A program made the translations under genes and the position numbers. 16,526 nt of DNA, taken from contig CAZYER010000034.1 of assembly GCA_964646525.1 (NCBI GenBank), positions 1 to 16,526 of the forward strand. The letters are read 5' to 3'. Shown piece after piece: positions 1 to 5,463 of the stretch. The first letter of the stretch is position 1. Each line of letters starts with the position of its first letter. The DNA is from GCA-002282575 sp964646525 (lineage in GTDB: Bacteria > Pseudomonadota > Gammaproteobacteria > Thiomicrospirales > Thiomicrospiraceae). The notes under the pieces are model-generated. The model did no database searches, was not told where the DNA came from, and worked only from the letters and a program-made list of their open reading frames with translations.

Positions 1-14
1 CGTTATGCCGCAAG

Positions 15-43
15 GCACCGCAGCGAGGTTCCGCCTGCGGAGC
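15..43. repeat. Small stem-loop upstream of the restriction genes
   Basis: CCGCAG (18-23) pairs with CTGCGG (35-40) across an 11-nt loop, and two more pairs form outside one A/A mismatch. It is not followed by a T run, so it is not a typical terminator. It lies just inside an 11-bp inverted repeat that flanks the restriction-modification unit (2-12 and 1694-1704). It may be part of a recombination site or the remains of an upstream structure cut by the window edge. Confidence 0.35.
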
Positions 44-89
44 TTACCCTGTAAAATGCAAGACAAAATTACCCAAAGGCTGTTGAGTG

Positions 90-782
90 ATGTCTGAGAA
101 AACCATATTTGCAGAAAAACTGGAAGGCTTTGTCAAAAGCCTCAAAGATCACGTCAGTGCAGATGACGGTCAATGGACAGTCAAGGGCTTCATTGATATT
201 TTCAAGAATGTCTACACCATATCCTCAGACACAAAAATTGTGTCGAAAATCCTCGAAATACACCTTTTCCCAAAAATTCTAAAATTTGCGCAAGACAACG
301 GCTATAAGGTCGTACTTGCAGAACATCAGAATTACTATCCCGATATTTCATTTGTCAAAACCACTGACGAATCTGTACGCTTTGCCGTTGATTTCAAAAC
401 AACATACAGAAACCCCAAAAAACCTCGTTTATGCAATGGCTTCACGCTTGGTTCGCACGGCGAATACTTTGAAAACAGAACAAGCACAAAGAATATCCAG
501 TTCCCTTATGGCTCGTACTCGGGGCATTTTTGTCTCGGCATAATCTACGACAGAGCCGATGGCGCAACTATTGACGAGACGAAATCACACAACATTGACG
601 AACTGCAAGCCATTACTTCGGTGGCAAAGAATTTTCAGTTCTTTGTTACGGAAAAGTGGAAGATTGCAAGCGACAAAGGCGACAGTGGAAACACCGCAAA
701 CATCGGCAGCATCAACAACATAGCCGATATTGTGGCGGGCCGCGGCATGTTTTCCAAACGTCGTCGAAAAAAGGAACGGTGA
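90..782 (+). CDS. EcoRV-like type II restriction endonuclease
   Basis: Predicted homodimeric endonuclease of the EcoRV family, expected to cut GATATC to blunt ends. The catalytic set aligns with EcoRV at the same spacing: D85 in YYPD, then D101 and K103 in VDFKTTY (EcoRV D74, D90, K92). The recognition loop GNTANIGS (200-207) follows EKWKIA as in EcoRV. Two oddities: the residue aligned with EcoRV Gly182 in that loop is D198, and the protein stops after AGRGMF with a basic tail (SKRRRKKER), so it lacks about 35-40 C-terminal residues present in EcoRV. The other two frames there do not restore EcoRV-like sequence. I chose ATG at 90; GTG at 87 is in frame and sits 8 nt after AAAGG, so it is an alternative. 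The methyltransferase gene starts 3 nt downstream on the same strand. Family assignment is firm; activity is uncertain because of the short C-terminus. Confidence 0.9.
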   Translation: MSEKTIFAEKLEGFVKSLKDHVSADDGQWTVKGFIDIFKNVYTISSDTKIVSKILEIHLFPKILKFAQDNGYKVVLAEHQNYYPDISFVKTTDESVRFAVDFKTTYRNPKKPRLCNGFTLGSHGEYFENRTSTKNIQFPYGSYSGHFCLGIIYDRADGATIDETKSHNIDELQAITSVAKNFQFFVTEKWKIASDKGDSGNTANIGSINNIADIVAGRGMFSKRRRKKER

Positions 783-785
783 AGA

Positions 786-1703
786 ATGAGTTTCAAAGTC
801 AGCGTTCCTCCCATCAAATCCCAAGGGATAAAAACCAAGCTAATCCCTTGGATAAGGAGCATTATCCCCTCGGATTTCAAGGGGGCTTGGGTTGAGCCTT
901 TTATGGGTACAGGCGCAGTTGCTTTCAACGTTGCACCATGCCGCGCAGTGCTTTGCGACACCAATCCGCACCTAGTAAATTTCTACTCTGCAATTGCAAG
1001 AGGCGAGATCACGCCCGAGGTAGTCAATGCCTACCTCATCAAGGAGGGGGCGTCCCTATTGGAGAAAGGGGAAGATCACTACTACTTCATCCGTGACAGG
1101 TTTAACGCCGAGCACTCACCATTAGATTTTTTGTTTGTGAACCGTGCTGGTTTCAATGGAATGATTCGCTTTAATCGCAAGGGTGGTTTTAACATCCCTT
1201 TTTGCAGAAAACCTAGTCGCTTTGCTCAAGCCTATGTAACAAAAATCACCAACCAAGTCGCTTGGGTTGCAAAGACAATCAAGGCTAAAGATTTCTCCTT
1301 CAAATGCCAGAGCTTTGAGGAAACAATATCGCAAGCCGCCAAGGATGACATTATCTACTGCGATCCTCCGTATATCGACAGACATGTTGACTACTACAAC
1401 GGCTGGGATAGCGATCACGAAAAAAGCCTTTTTGAATCCCTATCCGATTTTCAAGGTAAATTTATACTGTCAACTTGGCATCACAATGACTATCGAGAAA
1501 ACGAATACATAAAATCGATATGGTCAAATTTCTCCATTCTCACTAGAGAACATTTTTATCATATTGGCGGGAAAGAAGAGAACAGAAACCCAATGGTTGA
1601 AGCGCTTGTCACAAACTTCATGGCTTCACCCAAAGAAATAGAAGTCGCTCGCCCAGTGCAATTTGCTCTACTTGAAGAGCGCGCCAAGTACAGTGCGGCA
1701 TAA
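786..1703 (+). CDS. EcoRV-like adenine-N6 DNA methyltransferase (D12/Dam family)
   Basis: Companion methyltransferase of the preceding endonuclease. It is predicted to methylate the first adenine of GATATC and protect host DNA. It closely resembles M.EcoRV as I recall it: the N-terminal VPPIKSQGIKTKL segment, the SAM-binding motif EPFMGTG (37-43), CDTNPHL, and the catalytic DPPY (193-196) followed by IDRHVDYYNGW. Later blocks LSTWHHNDYREN and NPMVEALVTN also fit. Length is 305 residues, close to M.EcoRV (about 298), so it appears complete. AAGGA at 771-775, inside the endonuclease gene, is a fair ribosome-binding site 10 nt before the ATG, so the two genes are probably co-translated from one mRNA. 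Endonuclease-first tandem order is notable because the plasmid-borne EcoRV pair is, to my recollection, divergent. No controller (C) protein gene is visible. Confidence 0.95.
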   Translation: MSFKVSVPPIKSQGIKTKLIPWIRSIIPSDFKGAWVEPFMGTGAVAFNVAPCRAVLCDTNPHLVNFYSAIARGEITPEVVNAYLIKEGASLLEKGEDHYYFIRDRFNAEHSPLDFLFVNRAGFNGMIRFNRKGGFNIPFCRKPSRFAQAYVTKITNQVAWVAKTIKAKDFSFKCQSFEETISQAAKDDIIYCDPPYIDRHVDYYNGWDSDHEKSLFESLSDFQGKFILSTWHHNDYRENEYIKSIWSNFSILTREHFYHIGGKEENRNPMVEALVTNFMASPKEIEVARPVQFALLEERAKYSAA

Positions 1704-1709
1704 CTCAAA

Positions 1710-1721
1710 CGTTATATAACG
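1710..1721. repeat. 12-bp perfect palindrome after the methyltransferase
   Basis: CGTTATATAACG is a perfect palindrome 7 nt after the methyltransferase stop codon, between two convergent genes. It echoes the window's first bases (CGTTATG) and the ATAAC of the inverted repeat at 1694-1704. A role as a recombination junction is possible; it is too AT-rich and lacks a T tract to be a good terminator. Confidence 0.4.
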
Positions 1722-1731
1722 CACAATAGAC

Positions 1732-2109
1732 TTACTCAAACCAATTGATTAACTGCAGCTGGGGAATGCTTGAAAAGTCTTTCGTGTTTCTCGTGACCAA
1801 AGTTAAGCTATGACTAATCGCAATGGCAGCAAGTTGTCCATCCACAAAAGGGAGTGTTTTCCCTGCTTTTTCTGAATCAGAACGCAGTTGCGCGTGTAAG
1901 TGCGCTGCTTTGGCATCGTAATCAAAAACGGGCAATACCGAGACGACAGTTTGCAAGTAATGACCAATGGCATCCTTCTTTTTACCCGCGTTCATCTTGA
2001 GCCAAGCATCGCGTAACTCGTGTAGCACCACTGAAGGCAGTGCGATTTCGTGCTCGTTACCATGAAAAGGTTCTGCCCGTATCTTGTTGGCGTTCGTGTA
2101 AAAAGCCAT
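1732..2109 (-). CDS. Solitary PIN-domain (VapC-like) protein, probably lacking the first catalytic Asp
   Basis: VapC-type PIN RNases use a quartet of acidic residues. Here the later motifs are present: an acidic residue in VVLHELRDAW (about 28-37), a central Asp in PFVDGQLAAIAIS (87-99), and the terminal TRNTKDF (106-112). The N-terminus, MAFYTNANKI, lacks the usual LDTN motif that carries the first Asp; it reads as if two residues (Leu-Asp) were lost from an FYLDTNA-type start. Stop codons (TAA, TGA) lie in frame just upstream, so no longer form exists here. There is no antitoxin gene next to it; the upstream side is occupied by a divergent ATPase gene. A partial copy of its 5' end lies at 3387-3494. 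Likely an inactive or decaying toxin; PIN-fold membership is clear, activity is doubtful. Confidence 0.7.
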   Translation of the reverse strand: MAFYTNANKIRAEPFHGNEHEIALPSVVLHELRDAWLKMNAGKKKDAIGHYLQTVVSVLPVFDYDAKAAHLHAQLRSDSEKAGKTLPFVDGQLAAIAISHSLTLVTRNTKDFSSIPQLQLINWFE

Positions 2110-2115
2110 CGTCGC
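2013..2115. repeat. Direct repeat copy 1 (5' end of the PIN gene)
   Basis: This segment matches 3398-3500 in the same orientation with roughly 13 mismatches in about 100 positions by eye and no gaps. It holds the first codons of the PIN gene plus a few bases upstream. The two copies flank the ATPase gene at 2204-3382. Confidence 0.85.
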
Positions 2116-2156
2116 TCATGTTTAGCCGTTTCCTTGAGCATGGACAATTCATTTAG

Positions 2157-2201
2157 TGCATGTTACCATGCAAATCCGAACTATAAGTCAGGATTTGCAT
2201 G
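2157..2201 (+). promoter_or_regulatory. Alternative hairpins covering the ATPase ribosome-binding site
   Basis: CATGCAAATCC (2167-2177) and GGATTTGCATG (2191-2201) form a perfect 11-bp inverted repeat with a 13-nt loop. The right arm contains the AGGA (2190-2193) that serves the ATG at 2204. A second, mutually exclusive hairpin pairs TGCATG (2157-2162) with CATGCA (2167-2172) over a 4-nt loop and would free the ribosome-binding site. As DNA, it is also three TGCATG-type half sites, so it could be a protein operator. A possible promoter, TGGACA (2141-2146), 17 nt, TACCAT (2164-2169), overlaps it; if that promoter were used, the first hairpin arm would not be transcribed. Confidence 0.5.
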
Positions 2202-2203
2202 AT

Positions 2204-3382
2204 ATGTATGCCAGGATTGCCGCTAAACGATTGCGCTACTTAGCCGAACAATTTCCTGCCGTGCTGATTTTAGGGGCGCGACAGGTGGGTAAAACGACCT
2301 TGGCGCGCAGTGCCTTTGAACCCTTTCCCTATTGCGACTTGGAAGACCCTAGTTTACACGCCTTATTTATTGAAGATGCGCGTTTTCAACTAGAGGCGCG
2401 TGCAAAGCCGACCCTGATTTTAGATGAAGCCCAACAAGTGCCTGCTGTTTTTGCTGCCTTGCGCGGTATTATTGACCAGCATCGAGGGCAGATGGGGCGA
2501 TTTATTTTATTGGGTTCGGCGCAGCCTACGTTAGTCAAACAGGTTTCAGAAAGCCTAGCAGGACGCGTGGGTATTTTAGAATTGTCTGCGCTGACAGCGA
2601 CAGAAGTGCATTGTCAGACGACGGATGATTATCAGCAATTATGGCTGACAGGAGGCTTTCCCGATGCCTTACAGGCCGCCAGACGTGGCGGCTCGTTTCG
2701 CGATTGGTGGGAAGGTTACTTGCGCACTTATGTTGAGCGAGACTTGCCCAGTATGGGCATAAGTGCCGAACCCTTGTTACTGCGTCGCCTGTTAACCATG
2801 TTGGCGCATCAACAGGGCGGCATGCTGAATTACGAACAGTTGGCAGGTTCATTGGGCGTATCAGCTAAAACCGTGCAACGCTATGTGGACATTTTAGAAC
2901 AGAGCTTTTTGTTGCGTCGTTTGCCGCCCTATTTCCGTAACGTGGGTAAGCGTCTGGTCAAAGCGCCTAAGGTGTATCTGCGCGATACAGGCTTATTGCA
3001 CCATCTGCTCAATATCGACAGTTTGGAGACACTCAATAATCACCCAATTCGTGGTGCGAGTTGGGAAACCTTTGTGATTGAAGACCTACTCAGACGCGAA
3101 GCCATTCAATACCCCTATAGTCAAGCCTATTTTTGGCGCACATCCAATGGAGCGGAAGTGGATTTGTTGCTGGAAAGAGGCGATGAAAGGCACTTGGTCG
3201 AGGTTAAGACCGCACGTGCCTTATCGTCTCACTTGGCGCGAAGTCTCAGTAGCATTATCGACGATACGCAAGGCAGTAGCGCCACCATTATTGACCAAGG
3301 CGAAGGCGAAGACCCGCTCAACGCTCAGGTGTCACGCAAAGGATTTTTGTCGACGTTGAACTGGTTGCCCTATGCGCGCTAA
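2204..3382 (+). CDS. AAA_14/DUF4143-family ATPase
   Basis: Single-domain P-loop ATPase with a C-terminal DUF4143 region, a large and poorly understood prokaryotic family often found in accessory regions. Walker A is GARQVGKT (24-31), Walker B is LILDEAQ (D74, E75), and a sensor-like ILLGSAQ lies at 101-107. The family-typical RTYVERDLP follows at about 174-182, then a winged-helix-like part (LAGSLGVSAKTVQRYVDIL). The C-terminus has a PD-(D/E)XK-like pattern: E318-V-D320 in NGAEVDLLLE, then E333-V-K335 in LVEVKTA. I chose ATG 2204 because AGGA lies 10 nt before it and MYARI is a typical start of the family; upstream GTG 2156 and ATG 2168 are in frame but would start within or before the hairpin. 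Length is 392 residues, complete. Function is not known; the gene is bracketed by direct repeats of the neighbouring PIN gene, which suggests it came in by insertion or duplication. Confidence 0.85.
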   Translation: MYARIAAKRLRYLAEQFPAVLILGARQVGKTTLARSAFEPFPYCDLEDPSLHALFIEDARFQLEARAKPTLILDEAQQVPAVFAALRGIIDQHRGQMGRFILLGSAQPTLVKQVSESLAGRVGILELSALTATEVHCQTTDDYQQLWLTGGFPDALQAARRGGSFRDWWEGYLRTYVERDLPSMGISAEPLLLRRLLTMLAHQQGGMLNYEQLAGSLGVSAKTVQRYVDILEQSFLLRRLPPYFRNVGKRLVKAPKVYLRDTGLLHHLLNIDSLETLNNHPIRGASWETFVIEDLLRREAIQYPYSQAYFWRTSNGAEVDLLLERGDERHLVEVKTARALSSHLARSLSSIIDDTQGSSATIIDQGEGEDPLNAQVSRKGFLSTLNWLPYAR

Positions 3383-3386
3383 CCCA

Positions 3387-3494
3387 TCATCCACAATGTA
3401 ACTCGTCTAACACCACTGAAGGAAGCGCAAATTCGTTCTCGTTACCGTGAAAAGGCTCTGCCAGTATCTTGTTGGCGTTCGGGTAAAAAGTCAT
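3387..3494 (-). pseudogene. Partial second copy of the PIN gene 5' end
   Basis: The minus strand encodes 35 residues beginning MTFYPNANKILAEPFHG and running to LPSVVLDEL, matching the first 32 or so residues of the PIN protein at 1732-2109 (MAFYTNANKIRAEPFHG). It then departs and stops at a TGA. The central and C-terminal PIN motifs are absent, so it is a fragment. It shares the loss of the LDTN motif with the longer copy, so that defect predates the duplication. It overlaps the 3' end of yggS in another frame. Confidence 0.75.
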
Positions 3495-3500
3495 CGTTGC
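3398..3500. repeat. Direct repeat copy 2 (5' end of the PIN gene)
   Basis: Same orientation as 2013-2115, offset 1385 bp, about 87% identical by eye. It begins 16 bp after the ATPase stop codon and extends into yggS, where it supplies the last codons of that gene. Confidence 0.85.
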
Positions 3501-4233
3501 TAGTAATTAAGTTGACGCTATTGTCGTTGCGCCAACTCATTAAACGTGCCCCAAAAATAGCCGTACCTATGCGCACTATGGTCGCACCTTCCGCAATGGC
3601 AGCTTCAAGATCATCCGACATTCCCATCGATAAGTGAGGCAGGTCAATCGCTAACCTAACAGAGAGCCGATCACGCCACTCACGTAACTTTGCAAATGCT
3701 TGTCTTTGCTGAATGGGGTCGGTTTGTGGGCTGGGAATAGACATCAAGCCACATAGCTTTAAATTGGGGAAGATTTGAATGCTGTTGGCCAGTTCAAGTG
3801 CTTCATCAAAATGACGCACGCCAGACTTGCTGGCTTCATCATCAATATTGACCTGAATGAGCAATTGTAATGGCGGTAAATGGGTTGGTCGATGTTGAGC
3901 TAATAATGGGACTAACTTCAGCCGATCAATACTGTGAATCATCATAGCGATGGGTGCAACGTCTTTACATTTATTCGATTGCAAAGGGCCAATAAAATGC
4001 CATTCAATCGGCAAATGAGCCAGTGCTTGCGCTTTGGCTTGTAATTCTTGCACATAGTTTTCACCAAAAGCACGTTGACCCAATTCAGCGAGGGTGGCAA
4101 TGGCTTCAGTAGCATGAAATTTGCTCACGGCTAACAAGCTAACTTCATTTGGTTCGCGTTGAGCCGCGATGCAAGCTTGCTGAATCCGAGACTGGATGCT
4201 GTGCCAGCGTTCCACTAGAAGGTTATCTTCCAT
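3442..4233 (-). CDS. yggS: YggS/PLPBP family pyridoxal-phosphate homeostasis protein
   Basis: Cytosolic protein with an alanine-racemase-like TIM barrel that binds PLP and helps balance B6 vitamers; it has no known enzymatic turnover. The PLP lysine is K38 in LLAVSKF, followed by the family blocks FGENYVQE, EWHFIGPLQSNK, IHSIDR, QVNID, GLMSIP, LSMGMSDDLEAAI and VRIGTAIFGAR. The family normally ends shortly after FGAR, at about 230-235 residues. This one continues about 30 residues to 263, and the last roughly 19 (SNDDFLPERQQDTGRAFSR) are encoded by the inserted PIN-gene repeat read in a different frame. The core is intact, so activity is likely retained. AGGA lies just upstream of the ATG. 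It is divergent from lexA, and one GAAC-N4-GTTC box lies 76 bp upstream of its start. Confidence 0.93.
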   Translation of the reverse strand: MEDNLLVERWHSIQSRIQQACIAAQREPNEVSLLAVSKFHATEAIATLAELGQRAFGENYVQELQAKAQALAHLPIEWHFIGPLQSNKCKDVAPIAMMIHSIDRLKLVPLLAQHRPTHLPPLQLLIQVNIDDEASKSGVRHFDEALELANSIQIFPNLKLCGLMSIPSPQTDPIQQRQAFAKLREWRDRLSVRLAIDLPHLSMGMSDDLEAAIAEGATIVRIGTAIFGARLMSWRNDNSVNLITSNDDFLPERQQDTGRAFSR

Positions 4234-4308
4234 AACATATCCTAAGAATCTAACAATGACTTAGATTAGGTTATTACGATCTAAAGCGCTGGTCAAATGG
4301 AAAATAAA

Positions 4309-4320
4309 GAACTTTCGTTC
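4309..4320. promoter_or_regulatory. LexA-type operator, box 1
   Basis: GAACTTTCGTTC fits GAAC-N4-GTTC. It lies upstream of the lexA -35 element and on the yggS side of the divergent intergenic region. Confidence 0.6.
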
Positions 4321-4328
4321 TGTTTTTG

Positions 4329-4358
4329 TTGACAATAGAACAATCGTTCGTGCATAAT
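4329..4358 (+). promoter_or_regulatory. Sigma70 promoter of lexA
   Basis: A perfect -35 TTGACA (4329-4334), an 18-bp spacer, and -10 CATAAT (4353-4358) place the start of transcription near 4365, about 26 nt before the lexA ATG. One operator lies within the spacer and another over the start point, a layout expected for autorepression. Confidence 0.75.
4338..4349. promoter_or_regulatory. LexA-type operator, box 2
   Basis: GAACAATCGTTC lies between the -35 and -10 elements of the lexA promoter, so a bound repressor would block RNA polymerase. Confidence 0.7.
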
Positions 4359-4360
4359 TC

Positions 4361-4372
4361 GAACAAACGTTC
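4361..4372. promoter_or_regulatory. LexA-type operator, box 3
   Basis: GAACAAACGTTC, preceded by C and followed by T, overlies the predicted transcription start. Start-to-start spacing is 29 bp between boxes 1 and 2 and 23 bp between boxes 2 and 3. Confidence 0.7.
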
Positions 4373-4390
4373 TAATAAAGTGTTGTTGCA

Positions 4391-4969
4391 ATGAAAAAAG
4401 ACCTGAATTACTTGAGTAAGTTGCAAGACTACTATCGCGATCATCGCGCCTTGCCTTCTTATGCCACCATGGCAGAAGTGCTGGGGTTGGCGTCGAAATC
4501 GGCGGTACATGCGTTGATTAAGCGTCTGGTGCAAGCGGGTTATGTGTCGATTACCCCTGATCGTCGAGTTGCTCCCGATGATAAGTTTTTTGAACGAGCT
4601 ATGGCAACTTCGGTGGTAAGAGCGGGAGCTCCAGGGATTGCTGATAATGACATAGTAGACGGCATAGCGGTAGATCGTTACCTCATACACAATGCGGCTT
4701 CAACCTTGTTGGTCGAGGTGAAAGGCGATTCGATGATCGAAGCAGCAATTGTGGAAGGCGATATTGCCGTTATTGATACCTCAATGACGCATAAAGCGGG
4801 AGATATTGTGATTGCGGAAATAGACGGCGAAGTGACCTTAAAAACGCTCATTAAAGAGCAAGGAGTGTGGGCGCTTCAGCCAGAAAACTCAGCATATGAG
4901 GTTATTCGACCGCAAGGCGAGTGGCGTGTGGTGGGTGTATTAGTCGGTTTAATGCGTAAATATCGTTAA
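4391..4969 (+). CDS. lexA: LexA-family SOS repressor with S24 autopeptidase
   Basis: SOS-type repressor: an N-terminal winged helix binds operators and a C-terminal latent serine peptidase cleaves the protein when RecA is activated. The wing domain is about residues 1-60 (LPSYATMAEVLGLASKSAVH and the following recognition helix). The scissile Ala-Gly is A78-G79 in VRAGAPG; the catalytic pair is S114 in GDSM and K151 in VTLK, with the same 37-residue spacing as E. coli LexA S119/K156. At 192 residues it is slightly shorter than E. coli LexA (202), and its DNA-binding domain belongs to the YLSKLQ..LPSYA type that resembles LexA2-like repressors more than E. coli LexA. That agrees with operators of GAAC-N4-GTTC form instead of CTGT-N8-ACAG. 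No strong ribosome-binding site precedes the ATG. Confidence 0.93.
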   Translation: MKKDLNYLSKLQDYYRDHRALPSYATMAEVLGLASKSAVHALIKRLVQAGYVSITPDRRVAPDDKFFERAMATSVVRAGAPGIADNDIVDGIAVDRYLIHNAASTLLVEVKGDSMIEAAIVEGDIAVIDTSMTHKAGDIVIAEIDGEVTLKTLIKEQGVWALQPENSAYEVIRPQGEWRVVGVLVGLMRKYR

Positions 4970-4978
4970 GCCTACTGC

Positions 4979-5075
4979 GCAGTCATTTTGCGTTGTTGCT
5001 TCGGTGCTCGAACAGCGTCATCTACTGATGTAGACTCGTAGTTCTGTGCGCCTTGCGCTTAGCAATTTTGACTGC
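4979..5075. repeat. Imperfect long palindrome (REP/MITE-like)
   Basis: GCAGTCA (4979-4985) pairs with TGACTGC (5069-5075), and the centre pairs CTAC (5022-5025) with GTAG (5030-5033). Between them are interrupted matches such as GGTGC-CGAACAG against CTGTGCGCC. The whole 97 nt would form an imperfect hairpin centred near 5027. It looks like an intergenic REP or MITE-type element; only one copy is seen here. Confidence 0.45.
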
Positions 5076-5097
5076 TCGTGACGGTTTAACCTATTTT
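5068..5097 (+). promoter_or_regulatory. Possible sigma70 promoter of the 62-residue gene
   Basis: TTGACT (5068-5073), an 18-bp spacer and TATTTT (5092-5097) would start transcription near 5104, ahead of the gene at 5131. The -35 element lies in the right arm of the palindrome. No LexA-type box is present here. Confidence 0.4.
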
Positions 5098-5130
5098 AAG
5101 TTTATGATTTTGTTGTGTGGAGTATTTAAG

Positions 5131-5319
5131 ATGCGTGTACAATTAAAATGGTCTTCAAGTCGTCAAATGTGGGTGGGTCAAGCGGTCGAAAAACACGCTA
5201 AGTCGCCATCGTGGGTGAGCCAAGTGATGCGCTGGATTCACCCTGTTGAACCAGCAGCGATTAAACGCCATCAACCTATTTCCCGTGTGTGGCAGTCTGC
5301 TCGCCAGCCGAGTGTTTAA
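5131..5319 (+). CDS. Small hypothetical protein (62 residues)
   Basis: I do not recognise this protein. It starts MRVQLKWSSSRQMWVG, is rich in Trp, Arg, Lys and Ser, and shows no signal peptide or membrane segment. TGGAG (5118-5122) is a good ribosome-binding site 8 nt before ATG 5131, so I prefer this start over the in-frame ATG at 5053, which lies within the palindrome's right arm. A rho-independent terminator follows 22 nt after the stop, supporting a short transcription unit. Its position after lexA recalls the small cell-division inhibitor genes found there in pseudomonads, but it is much shorter than SulA (about 160) and shows no resemblance that I can see. Confidence 0.6.
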   Translation: MRVQLKWSSSRQMWVGQAVEKHAKSPSWVSQVMRWIHPVEPAAIKRHQPISRVWQSARQPSV

Positions 5320-5340
5320 TTAAGTGCACCCATCAAGTTT

Positions 5341-5376
5341 AAGCGGTCCTGTTAGACCGCTTATTTCGTTTTCTTT
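5341..5376 (+). terminator. Rho-independent terminator
   Basis: AAGCGGTC (5341-5348) and GACCGCTT (5355-5362) form a perfect 8-bp stem with a 6-nt loop, followed by a T-rich tract (ATTTCGTTTTCTTT). It closes the small gene ending at 5319 and insulates clpB. Confidence 0.75.
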
Positions 5377-5395
5377 CATGATTACCTGTCCATAA

Positions 5396-5428
5396 CCCCT
5401 TGAAATTAGTTAGACAAAACCTCATATA
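5396..5428 (+). promoter_or_regulatory. Sigma32 (heat-shock) promoter of clpB
   Basis: CCCCTTGAAA (5396-5405) is a near-ideal sigma32 -35 element. After 14 nt comes CCTCATATA (5420-5428), one mismatch from the CCCCAT-type -10. It lies about 35 nt upstream of the clpB start, as expected for a heat-shock chaperone gene. Confidence 0.75.
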
Positions 5429-5463
5429 AAGCTCAGTGAGTAAACTTATATGGGGTGTGTCCA

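Noticed and set aside
635..964. Open frames on the minus strand opposite the restriction and methyltransferase genes
   Set aside because: They lie opposite two well-recognised genes, have no ribosome-binding sites of note and resemble no family.
4234..4300. Promoter for yggS on the minus strand (TTGACC at 4296-4291)
   Set aside because: The -35 is fair, but no convincing -10 stands at 16-18 bp; left out as unsupported.
5053..5130. Longer N-terminus for the small gene after lexA
   Set aside because: It would start inside the palindrome's right arm without a ribosome-binding site, while ATG 5131 has a well-placed TGGAG.
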